63,958 bases of DNA from Bacteroidota bacterium (GTDB lineage: Bacteria; Bacteroidota; Bacteroidia; Bacteroidales; F082), in contig JAJRQZ010000147.1 in assembly GCA_024279935.1 (NCBI GenBank), forward strand, positions 1 to 63,958, written 5' to 3'. This document shows, one piece after another, positions 1 through 7,634 of the stretch (position 1 is its first letter; each line of letters opens with the position of its first letter). A program made the position numbers and the translations under genes. The notes below the pieces were generated by a model. The model saw only the letters and a list, made by a program, of their open reading frames with translations, was not told the origin of the DNA and did not search any database.

Positions 1-26
1 CTTTGTGCTTCTTTGTGGAACTAAGA
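1..26. repeat. Partial copy of the 98-bp repeat, far side of the GxxExxY gene
   Basis: The first ~26 bases match the 3' end of the repeat unit found at 533-1025 (the ctttgtgcttctttgtgg segment followed by aacta) and then diverge. The GxxExxY gene is therefore bracketed by copies of the same repeat in the same orientation. The window edge hides how many units lie further left. Confidence 0.75.
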
Positions 27-85
27 CTATTCACGGAATAGACTAATAAATAGAAATATAGTTCAGGGCGATATCATTTATTTTA

Positions 86-457
86 TTAGTTTATTATCCT
101 TTTGATACCATATTTAAGCATTGTTACGTTAAAATTAAGGAGCAAACCTAATTTATAGTTTCCTAAGCTCAAATACGTTAGAAGTTGAGCAATATGTATA
201 TCGTTGAAAAACTCCACGGTTTTAATTTCAATTACTACTTTCTGCCCAACAACTATATCCATTCTATAACCTTTGTCAAGTTTAATTTCTTTGTAGATAA
301 TTGGCATTGGTTTTTCTCTTTCCACAAAAAGCCCTTTGTTTCTCAGTTCGTAAATAAGGCATTCTTGATAAGTTGACTCTAAAAGTCCAGGGCCAAGGGT
401 TTTGTGAACTTCAATAGCACAACCAATAATAGTTGATGCAATTTCGTTTTCTGTCAT
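86..457 (-). CDS. GxxExxY family protein (PDDEXK-like fold)
   Basis: About 123 residues from the chosen ATG at 457. An upstream in-frame ATG at 520 would add 21 residues that do not look like the family, so the MTENEIA start is preferred. The family signature is clear: the early segment GCAIEVHKTLGPGLLESTYQ contains G-P-G-L-L-E-S-x-Y, and the later segments D-I-V-V, V-I-E-I-K-T and AQLLTYL resemble the core of a PD-(D/E)XK nuclease fold. Known of the family: very widespread, often annotated only by motif, biochemical role not established. The gene stands alone and lies between direct copies of a ~98-bp hairpin-forming repeat (1-26 and 533-1040). A nuclease or structure-specific DNA/RNA function is inference from the fold only. 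Confidence 0.9.
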   Translation of the reverse strand: MTENEIASTIIGCAIEVHKTLGPGLLESTYQECLIYELRNKGLFVEREKPMPIIYKEIKLDKGYRMDIVVGQKVVIEIKTVEFFNDIHIAQLLTYLSLGNYKLGLLLNFNVTMLKYGIKRIIN

Positions 458-532
458 TGTGGTAGGTTTAAATTGTTGTTTATTATAAGTTCGGTGTGCA
501 AATATATTCAAATCTATCAACTACATTGAACT

Positions 533-1040
533 AAAACTTACACAAAGTTACAAGGAGAACACACAAAGCTGCACGGGGAAAAGTTTCCTCTGTGGTCCTC
601 TGTGCCTCCTTTGTGCTTCTTTGTGGAACTAAAACTTACACCGAGCTGCACGGAGAACACACAAAGCTGCACGGGGAAAAGTTTCCTCTGTGGTCCTCTG
701 TGCCTCCTTTGTGCTTCTTTGTGGAATTAAAACTTACACAAAGTTACACGGAGAACACACAAAGCTGCACGGGGAATAGAGGGTTCCTCTGTGGTCCTCT
801 GTGCCTCCTTTGTGCTTCTTTGTGGTACTAAAACTTACACAAAGTTACAAGGAGAACACACAAAGCTGCACGGGGAAAAGTTTCCTCTGTGGTCCTCTGT
901 GCCTCCTTTGTGCTTCTTTGTGGAATTAAAACTTACACCGAGCTGCACGGAGAACACACAAAGCTGCACGGGGAAAAGTTTCCTCTGTGGTCCTCTGTGC
1001 CTCCTTTGTGCTTCTTTGTGGAACTAAAACTTACACAAAC
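533..1040. repeat. Five tandem ~98-bp repeats, each an imperfect inverted repeat
   Basis: Units begin at the aaaacttacac motif at 533, 631, 729, 830, 928 and 1026, giving spacings of 98, 98, 101, 98 and 98 bp, with a partial sixth copy. Within each unit the first half (cacaaag...cacgggg, purine-rich) is imperfectly complementary to the second half (cctctgtg...ctttgtgg, pyrimidine-rich), so each unit could fold as a long hairpin in RNA or single-stranded DNA. Units differ by scattered substitutions (ttacaagg / gctgcacgg, aactaaaa / aattaaaa) and one 3-bp change. Short open frames here (592-831, 791-1027) are products of the repeat and are not genes. Unlike CRISPR, there are no unique spacers. 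Confidence 0.95.
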
Positions 1041-1156
1041 CTAAGCAATAATTAATACCCGACATCTTCAAATAAAGTCATCGGCATTTTGCAACCCGAT
1101 TGCATTAATTATTTACTATTATTGCAAACTAATTAATGAACATTGAATTTTAAGGA

Positions 1157-1459
1157 ATGAAAATCCTGGCACTCATATTATCACTTTACGCAATGACCCT
1201 TACGGCCATGCCATGTGTCGATGTTGAGCCCTACTCCAATTCAGTCGCCATTGAGTTTTCCGGCCAAGCCCAAGGTCATGGAAGTCATGTCGATGCATGT
1301 TCGCCTTTTTGCTTTTGTGTTTGCTGTCAGATATTATCGCAAACAGTTTCATACAGCGGCAATAGCATTGATTTTAAAGCGTTTGCCCTGAACATACCCA
1401 CGATATCAAAGAATGAAAAAGACGTTAATGCTTCATTCTGGCGACCTCCAAAGGCATAA
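1157..1459 (+). CDS. DUF6660-like small secreted Cys-rich protein
   Basis: A 100-residue protein with an N-terminal signal peptide (about residues 1-18). It has a Cys/His-rich core including HGSHVDACSPFCFCVCC and a C-terminal FWRPPKA tail. Small proteins of this pattern (DUF6660-like in Bacteroidota) are repeatedly found just upstream of CzcA-type metal exporters, as here, where the exporter starts 154 bp downstream. The clustered Cys and His residues suggest periplasmic metal binding, perhaps metal capture or sensing; that is inference. The length is typical and nothing is missing. It is probably the first gene of the metal-efflux operon. Confidence 0.75.
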   Translation: MKILALILSLYAMTLTAMPCVDVEPYSNSVAIEFSGQAQGHGSHVDACSPFCFCVCCQILSQTVSYSGNSIDFKAFALNIPTISKNEKDVNASFWRPPKA

Positions 1460-1613
1460 ACCCCTAGTGCTTTCAATTTATACGGCTACATCCAGGCGGA
1501 AATGATACCTTGCCATGATGTACCAGTTTATCAGCCTAAATTGAAAGGTTCGGGGGAATCGAGTTTTTAAGACAAATAAGCATTTCGTTCAATAACAAAA
1601 AAATAAATATTAA

Positions 1614-4600
1614 ATGATTAATAGTATAATATCTTTTTCGATCAAGAATAAATTTATCATCGGTTTGCTGATATTTGCCATGATTGGTCTTGGCGTTTAT
1701 TCCATGATTTCGATTAATTTGGGTTCTGTGCCTGATATCACGAATAATCAGGTGCAGGTAATCACGGTTTCCCAAAATCTGGCAACCGAGGACATAGAAC
1801 AGTTCGTAACCTATCCTGTTGAGCTGGAGATGGCCAACCTGCCGGGGGTTCAGGAAATCCGTTCCGTATCGCGTTTTGGGCTTTCGGTAGTAACCATTGT
1901 TTTTAAGGATGATATGGGAACATATCTCCCGCGACAAGTTGTACAGGAAAAGCTCAACGAAGTAAAAAACGATATCCCGGAGAATTTCGGGGAGCCTTTC
2001 ATGGGCCCAATCACCACAGGTTTAGGCGAGATTTATCAATACACAATAAAGTCAAAACCGGGCTACGACACGGTTTATTCGCCTATGGAGCTGAGGACGA
2101 TACAGGATTGGATAGTGAAAAGGCAAATGGCGCTCATACCCGGTGTCGTGGAGATTAATTCGTTCGGGGGCAATATTAAGCAATATGAGATCGCACTCGA
2201 CCCCGACCGCCTGAATGCCATGAACATTTCGATATCGGAGGTTTTCGAAGCCCTTGAAGACAACAATATCAACACAGGCGGAGCCTATATCGAGAAAAAC
2301 CACATGGCGAACTTCATAAGGGGAGAAGGAATGGCCCGATCGTTGGACGATATCCGGAATATTGTGGTTGAGAACGTTAACGGCATACCGATATTGATCA
2401 AAGATGTGGCCAGCAAGGTTCATTTCGGCAGCCAGATGCGTTATGGAGCCTTTACCCAGGAAGGTCACGAAGCAGTGGGCGGCATGGTGCTGATGCTTAA
2501 AGGCGAAAACCCAAACTCGGTAATAAAAGCGGTAAAGGCCAGGATTGCGGAAGTGCAAAAGTCTTTGCCGGAGGGCCTGTATATCGAGTCTTTTCTCGAC
2601 AGGAGCGACCTGATATCGCGTACAACGTCCACGGTTGCCAAAAACCTGATCGAGGGTTCCCTAATAGTGATATTCGTTTTGGTTTTCCTATTGGGCAGCT
2701 TGCGCGGCGGTCTGCTGGCGGCAACCGTTATCCCTTTGTCGCTACTGTTTGCTTTTATCCTAATGAAATATACGGGTGTATGGGCAAACCTTATGAGCCT
2801 GGGCGCCATCGACTTTGGTATCATCGTTGACGGGGCAGTGATAATTGTGGAAGGAATAGTATTTGAGATCCATCAGAGATTAAAACAAAACAAGGGGGTT
2901 TTCGGCAGGAACGAAATGGATGAGTTAAGTTATAAAGCAAGCAGCAGGGTGATGAACTCCGCCTTTTTTGGCCAGCTGATCATCCTAATCGTCTTCACCC
3001 CCATACTATTCCTGAAAGGCATAGAAGGGAAGATGTTCCAGCCCATGGCTTTTACCTTTGGCTTTGCTGTTCTGGGCGCAACCATCCTTTCCCTGACTTA
3101 TATCCCCATGATGGCATCCATTACGATGAAACCATCGTTAAAAAACACTTGGTTTGCAAGGCTCGAAAACAAGCTGGAACTTTTAAGCAATAAGATAATG
3201 AGCAGTATCTCAACGGTTTATAACCCTATATTATATCTATCGCTAAGGCATAAGATGTCTGTTCTGCTTATCGCAATATTGATTTTCGGCAGTTCCGTTT
3301 TTATTTTCACGCGCATGGGGGGTGAATTTATTCCCAATCTTGACGAAGGTGATATTGCCATGCAGGCCTTCCTCAGGCCCGGAAGCTCGTGGTCGGAGAC
3401 CATAAAGAGGGAAAAGGAGATAGAAGAAATCATCATGTCGAATTTCCCCGAGGTAAAGACAATTGCTGCCCGTATAGGTGTGGCCGACATACCTACCGAC
3501 CCCATGGGCTTCGACTTTACCGATAGTTTCATAATCCTTGAGAAAGACAGGAGCAAATGGGTTTCGGCAAGCACCAAGGAGGAGCTTATTGAGAAAATCC
3601 TTGAAAAATTAGAACATTTACCCGGCTTAAATTTCTCTTTCAGCCAGCCTGTAGAGCTGCGTTTCAATGAGTTGTTGACGGGTGTCCGCGAAGACGTAGC
3701 TGTTAAAATTTACGGCGAGGATCTGGACGTGCTCGCCTCAAAGGGCGAAGAAATAGCAAATATCATCAGAACCGTTGATGGCGCCGAGGATGTTACCCTG
3801 GAGCGCACAGCGGGCTTGCCTCAAATAACGGTTGTTTATAAGCGCGATAAGGTTGCTCAATATGGGCTGAACATTAAAAAACTCAACAATTATGTGAGCG
3901 CTGCTTTTGCCGGTAGTTCCGCCGGGCTTATTTTTGAGGGCGAAAAGCGTTTCGACATGGTTATACGCTTTGACGAGGATCACAGGAACAGCATAGAGAA
4001 CCTGCGCTATTTGTTTGTTGACCTGCCGAACGGAAAACAGGTCCCGCTCAAGGAACTGGCCTCTATCGACTATCAGCCGGGGCCGATGCAGATTTCGAGG
4101 GACAATACTTTTCGCCGTATTTATGTTGGCGTTAATGTCAGGGGCAGGGATGTTGAATCCCTGGTGAACGAGATAAAGCAAAAACTGGATGAGCAACTGG
4201 TGCTGCCCCCCGGGTATAACATCACCTACGGAGGTGCTTTCGAGAACCTGAAACGTGCAAAGGACAGGCTGATGATAGTAGTGCCAATAGCATTGATACT
4301 GATATTCATCCTTTTGTATTTTGCCCTGCATTCGCTTTCGCAAACTATAATGATCTATATGGCTGTCCCCCTTGCGGCCATCGGCGGGGTTTATGCCCTA
4401 TGGCTTCGCGACATGCCCTTTAGTATTTCGGCAGGCGTGGGCTTTATAGTGCTTTTTGGTGTTGCGGTACTGAACGGGCTGGTGTTGATAAGCCGTTTCA
4501 ATTCGCTTAAGATCGACGGAATAGTGGATATTAAGGAACGGATAATCATGGCCACGCATGAAAGGATAAGACCCATATTGTTGACTGCCACGGCAGCAAT

Positions 4601-6014
4601 GTTCGGTTTTCTGCCCATGGCAATATCCAGTTCGGCAGGGGCTGAGGTCCAACGTCCTCTCGCCACTGTTGTTATAGGTGGCTTGTTCAGTGCAACATTG
4701 CTCACTCTTATTGTTGTGCCCATTCTGTATTCTTTGGTTGAGTCAAGAAACCGGAGAAGAAAGAAAAGAAAGGGCATGAGGAGTGTTTCCGCTGTTGTTG
4801 TCCTGGCACTGATGAGCGCCGGCCTGGTTGCTTTCCCAAATAAGGTAGAGGCACAATCGCTGGAGTCAGGCTCGCATATCACTTTGGACGAAGCCATAAA
4901 GAAGGCCGTTGCGAACTATCCGGCCTTAAAGGCCGCGCGCCTGGAAGTGGAGAACCAGGAAGCCTTGAAAAAGACAGCCTGGGATATCGGAGCCACCGAA
5001 TTGGCAACAGGTTCCGAAGAAATGGGAAACAACACCCCTAATGGCATCTATAACAAGTTCATGATAAGGCAGGAACTTGACGTCTTTGGGATTGCTGCGA
5101 AAAACAAGGTAGCCGATGCGAGAATAGAAATGTCAAAGACCTCCCTCGACCTAAGCGCCCTCGAAATAAAAAGGGATGTTAGCCGGGCCTGGGGCAATGC
5201 CTTGGATGCCAGGAATCGCTACCGTTTGTATAGCCGGCTTGATTCTATTTTTAAGATTTCCGAGCGTGCTGCTAAACTGCGCCTTGAAACGCAGGCAATC
5301 TCTCGCCTCGAATATTTGTCGGTTTCCAACCAGGCAAAGCAGATAAACATATCGATGGAAAAATCGTATCGCGACTTTCACATTGCCCTATGGAATTTGA
5401 ACCGCTGGTTTGTGAGCGATACGGTTTTTACCATAGAACCCTCTTCGGCGGAATCTTTCAAGCTGACTTTGCCCGGCCTGGCCGATTCGATAAGCGAACA
5501 TCCCGTATTGAGCTTGTATGACCAGAACATAAGGCTTGCGAACGCAAACTTCCGCAAGGCAAAATCGGGCTTTGCACCCAGGCTGTCCGCTGAATACGGA
5601 ATACAGGAAATAGGAAACCAAAAAGGCTTTTATAAATATCAGTTCGGCATCAGCATCCCATTGGTGTTTGCTTCCCAGCTGGGCAAAACGCAGTCGGCAA
5701 AGATTAAACAGCAAATAGCCCGGGAGGTTTATCTCCAAAAATCGATAGAGGTGCAAACGGAATACCGGAACCTGTACAACGATTACCAAAAATGGCTGAT
5801 TACCTGGCACTACTATCAAGATGATGCATTGCCGACAGCCATAGAGCAAAAAAACGGGGCCATTTTGGCTTATGAGCAGGGCGCCATCGATTATGTCAGC
5901 TTTTTACAAAACATAAGGGATGCCGTCCAGATTGAATTCGAGGCCCAAAACGCCTTGGCCAGATATCTCGACTCGCGTTTTAAACTGGAGTATTATATTA
6001 ATTCGGCAAAATAA
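1614..6014 (+). CDS. czcA: CzcA/CusA-type heavy-metal RND transporter fused to a TolC-like outer-membrane factor
   Basis: A 1466-residue fusion. Residues 1 to ~1045 are a complete HME-family RND pump: TM1 near the N-terminus, two large periplasmic loops, and the TM4 segment DFGIIVDGAVIIVEG around residue 400 carrying the Asp residues of the proton relay. The DFGIIVDGA form is that of Zn/Co/Cd/Ni pumps rather than the monovalent Cu/Ag CusA type. After a basic stretch (RRKKRKGM), a hydrophobic signal-like segment (~1055-1077) leads into a ~390-residue TolC-like outer-membrane efflux domain starting at ITLDEAIKKAV. The fusion puts the inner-membrane pump and outer-membrane channel in one polypeptide, an arrangement known in Bacteroidota; how the second half is released or exported is unclear. 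No frameshift is visible. The adaptor gene follows 59 bp downstream. Confidence 0.93.
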   Translation: MINSIISFSIKNKFIIGLLIFAMIGLGVYSMISINLGSVPDITNNQVQVITVSQNLATEDIEQFVTYPVELEMANLPGVQEIRSVSRFGLSVVTIVFKDDMGTYLPRQVVQEKLNEVKNDIPENFGEPFMGPITTGLGEIYQYTIKSKPGYDTVYSPMELRTIQDWIVKRQMALIPGVVEINSFGGNIKQYEIALDPDRLNAMNISISEVFEALEDNNINTGGAYIEKNHMANFIRGEGMARSLDDIRNIVVENVNGIPILIKDVASKVHFGSQMRYGAFTQEGHEAVGGMVLMLKGENPNSVIKAVKARIAEVQKSLPEGLYIESFLDRSDLISRTTSTVAKNLIEGSLIVIFVLVFLLGSLRGGLLAATVIPLSLLFAFILMKYTGVWANLMSLGAIDFGIIVDGAVIIVEGIVFEIHQRLKQNKGVFGRNEMDELSYKASSRVMNSAFFGQLIILIVFTPILFLKGIEGKMFQPMAFTFGFAVLGATILSLTYIPMMASITMKPSLKNTWFARLENKLELLSNKIMSSISTVYNPILYLSLRHKMSVLLIAILIFGSSVFIFTRMGGEFIPNLDEGDIAMQAFLRPGSSWSETIKREKEIEEIIMSNFPEVKTIAARIGVADIPTDPMGFDFTDSFIILEKDRSKWVSASTKEELIEKILEKLEHLPGLNFSFSQPVELRFNELLTGVREDVAVKIYGEDLDVLASKGEEIANIIRTVDGAEDVTLERTAGLPQITVVYKRDKVAQYGLNIKKLNNYVSAAFAGSSAGLIFEGEKRFDMVIRFDEDHRNSIENLRYLFVDLPNGKQVPLKELASIDYQPGPMQISRDNTFRRIYVGVNVRGRDVESLVNEIKQKLDEQLVLPPGYNITYGGAFENLKRAKDRLMIVVPIALILIFILLYFALHSLSQTIMIYMAVPLAAIGGVYALWLRDMPFSISAGVGFIVLFGVAVLNGLVLISRFNSLKIDGIVDIKERIIMATHERIRPILLTATAAMFGFLPMAISSSAGAEVQRPLATVVIGGLFSATLLTLIVVPILYSLVESRNRRRKKRKGMRSVSAVVVLALMSAGLVAFPNKVEAQSLESGSHITLDEAIKKAVANYPALKAARLEVENQEALKKTAWDIGATELATGSEEMGNNTPNGIYNKFMIRQELDVFGIAAKNKVADARIEMSKTSLDLSALEIKRDVSRAWGNALDARNRYRLYSRLDSIFKISERAAKLRLETQAISRLEYLSVSNQAKQINISMEKSYRDFHIALWNLNRWFVSDTVFTIEPSSAESFKLTLPGLADSISEHPVLSLYDQNIRLANANFRKAKSGFAPRLSAEYGIQEIGNQKGFYKYQFGISIPLVFASQLGKTQSAKIKQQIAREVYLQKSIEVQTEYRNLYNDYQKWLITWHYYQDDALPTAIEQKNGAILAYEQGAIDYVSFLQNIRDAVQIEFEAQNALARYLDSRFKLEYYINSAK

Positions 6015-6073
6015 AATAACTACATTAGGATATCAGTACATTAAGATATAAATTAACAGAAAAAAATATACGA

Positions 6074-7273
6074 ATGAAAACAATAAGATTATTTAATATT
6101 AAAGTATTCATACTTTCCGGCTTCATTTTATTCGGCATGGCTTCATGCAGTCAACAATCCGCAAAAGAAACGGAAACTGATGGCAAAACCGAGGAAAGCG
6201 AAGCCCCCGAGGGTTTACGGCCTGTAAGTCTTACCAACCAACAGTTTGAAGCCTTGTCTATAAAGATAGATACGCTTACGCAATTCGGTTTCAAGGATGT
6301 AGTAGTGGCAAACGGCAACCTGAACGTACCACCGCAAAACAAGGCTTCCGTTACGGCGATCATCGGGGCTAACATTGCTTCGATAAATGTTTTTGAAGGC
6401 GACAAAGTGAAAAAAGGACAGGTGCTGGCCTATCTGAACCACCCGGATTTGATCGATGTGCAGACCGAATATATTAATGCGCGCAACCAACTGGAGTTTA
6501 TGGAAAAAGAATATAAGAGGCAGCAAAAACTGTATAAAGAACAGGTGTCGTCGGGTAAGATGTACCAAAAAACCAGGGCCGATTATTATACCCTAAAAGC
6601 CGATGTGCTGAACCTGGAAGCAAAATTGAAACTGCTTTCGCTCAGCCCGACGAAGATAAAAGAGGGCAAGGTTTATGAAAAAGTCCCCGTGCTAAGCCCT
6701 ATAGATGGTTATGTTGAGAAAGTGAAAGTGATGACCGGGCAGTTCGTGGAGCCGCAAAAACCCATGTTCCAAATCGTAAACAACGACCATGTCCACGCTG
6801 ACCTGATGGTTTTTGAAAAAGACGTCTATAAAGTAAAAGTAGGTCAGAAAATTGTTTTTACCGTTGAGTCGCTTCCTGGCGAGCCTATGACCGCCACTAT
6901 TTTCGCCGTGGGCAAATCCTTTGAGCAAAACCCCAAAGCCGTCCATATTCACGCAAACATCGACAATAAAAGGGGTGTGCTGATTCCTGGCATGTACATA
7001 GTCGGGCGGATATCGACAAAAAACGAATTTGTTTACGCCCTGCCCGAAAAGGCTGTTGTTGGCAATGGTGGCGACTCATATATATTCATCTCGAAAAAAA
7101 CCGATGATGGTTGGCTGTTTACGCCCCTAAAAGTAATTACTGGACAAAAAGAAGGTGGGTGGACGGAAATAAAACTGCTCTCACCAATTGGCAGAGGTAC
7201 AAAAGTGGCCTGGAATGCCGCTTATTACATTTTGTCGGAAATGAAGAAAAGCGAAACAGGGGATGATGACTAA
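6074..7273 (+). CDS. czcB: RND efflux periplasmic adaptor lipoprotein (CzcB-like)
   Basis: 399 residues, with a lipobox GMASC placing the acylated Cys at residue 25. Then come the usual adaptor parts: a first lipoyl half (AIIGANIASINVFEGDKVKKGQVLAYL), an alpha-hairpin coiled coil around residues 130-190, the second lipoyl half (VLSPIDGYVEKVKVMTGQFV), and beta-barrel and membrane-proximal domains. It bridges the CzcA pump to the outer-membrane channel for divalent metal export. It sits between the pump-channel fusion and the PII-like gene in the same direction with short gaps, so it is probably co-transcribed. No His-rich metal-binding N-terminal extension is visible. Confidence 0.92.
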   Translation: MKTIRLFNIKVFILSGFILFGMASCSQQSAKETETDGKTEESEAPEGLRPVSLTNQQFEALSIKIDTLTQFGFKDVVVANGNLNVPPQNKASVTAIIGANIASINVFEGDKVKKGQVLAYLNHPDLIDVQTEYINARNQLEFMEKEYKRQQKLYKEQVSSGKMYQKTRADYYTLKADVLNLEAKLKLLSLSPTKIKEGKVYEKVPVLSPIDGYVEKVKVMTGQFVEPQKPMFQIVNNDHVHADLMVFEKDVYKVKVGQKIVFTVESLPGEPMTATIFAVGKSFEQNPKAVHIHANIDNKRGVLIPGMYIVGRISTKNEFVYALPEKAVVGNGGDSYIFISKKTDDGWLFTPLKVITGQKEGGWTEIKLLSPIGRGTKVAWNAAYYILSEMKKSETGDDD

Positions 7274-7295
7274 TAAATATTAAACGCATGAAATC

Positions 7296-7625
7296 ATGAA
7301 GGAAATAAAAGCATTTATCAGGCCGAACAAAGTGTATGACATTGTTGACAAACTTAAAGATGCCGGATTTGAGAATATTACGATCTCGGAAGCCGAAGGA
7401 ATCGGGAAATTCCAGGATGAAAAAGCGTTCGTGTCTCTAATGTACTCGTTTACAGACAGTAAAATTGCCAAACTTGAAATGGTCGTAAAGAAAAAAGATG
7501 TTGACAGTATAGTGCAAATCATATCGGAACATGGTAAAACCCATGAGCCCGGTGATGGGATAATCTATGTTTCCGACGTTGAAAAAGCTTATCGCGTAAA
7601 AACAGGATTGAAGAACGGTTTTTAA
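7296..7625 (+). CDS. P-II family regulator of the metal-efflux type (PII-NG-like)
   Basis: 109 residues with the PII ferredoxin-like fold: start MKEIKAFIRPNKVYDIVDKL, a C-terminal segment VYVSDVEKAYRVKTG-like (IIYVSDVEKAYRVKTG here), and a T-loop region (about residues 37-55) that lacks the canonical uridylylated Tyr context of GlnB/GlnK. PII-like proteins linked to CusA/CzcA clusters have been described as a 'new group' (PII-NG). The setting matches exactly: 22 bp after the adaptor and 9 bp before a metal P-type ATPase. Inference: a cytoplasmic sensor that modulates metal export, not nitrogen control. The effector cannot be read from sequence. Confidence 0.85.
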   Translation: MKEIKAFIRPNKVYDIVDKLKDAGFENITISEAEGIGKFQDEKAFVSLMYSFTDSKIAKLEMVVKKKDVDSIVQIISEHGKTHEPGDGIIYVSDVEKAYRVKTGLKNGF

Positions 7626-7634
7626 TCTTTTGCC

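Noticed and set aside
592-1027. Two overlapping open frames of ~79 codons inside the 98-bp repeats
   Set aside because: Their sequence repeats with the DNA unit (VLCASFVLLCGTKT...), they cross unit borders, and have no conserved domain; they follow from the repeat itself.
533-1040. CRISPR array
   Set aside because: The units are contiguous near-identical ~98-bp repeats without unique spacers, and no cas genes are nearby. The same reasoning excludes the 48-bp arrays at 37703 and 38344.
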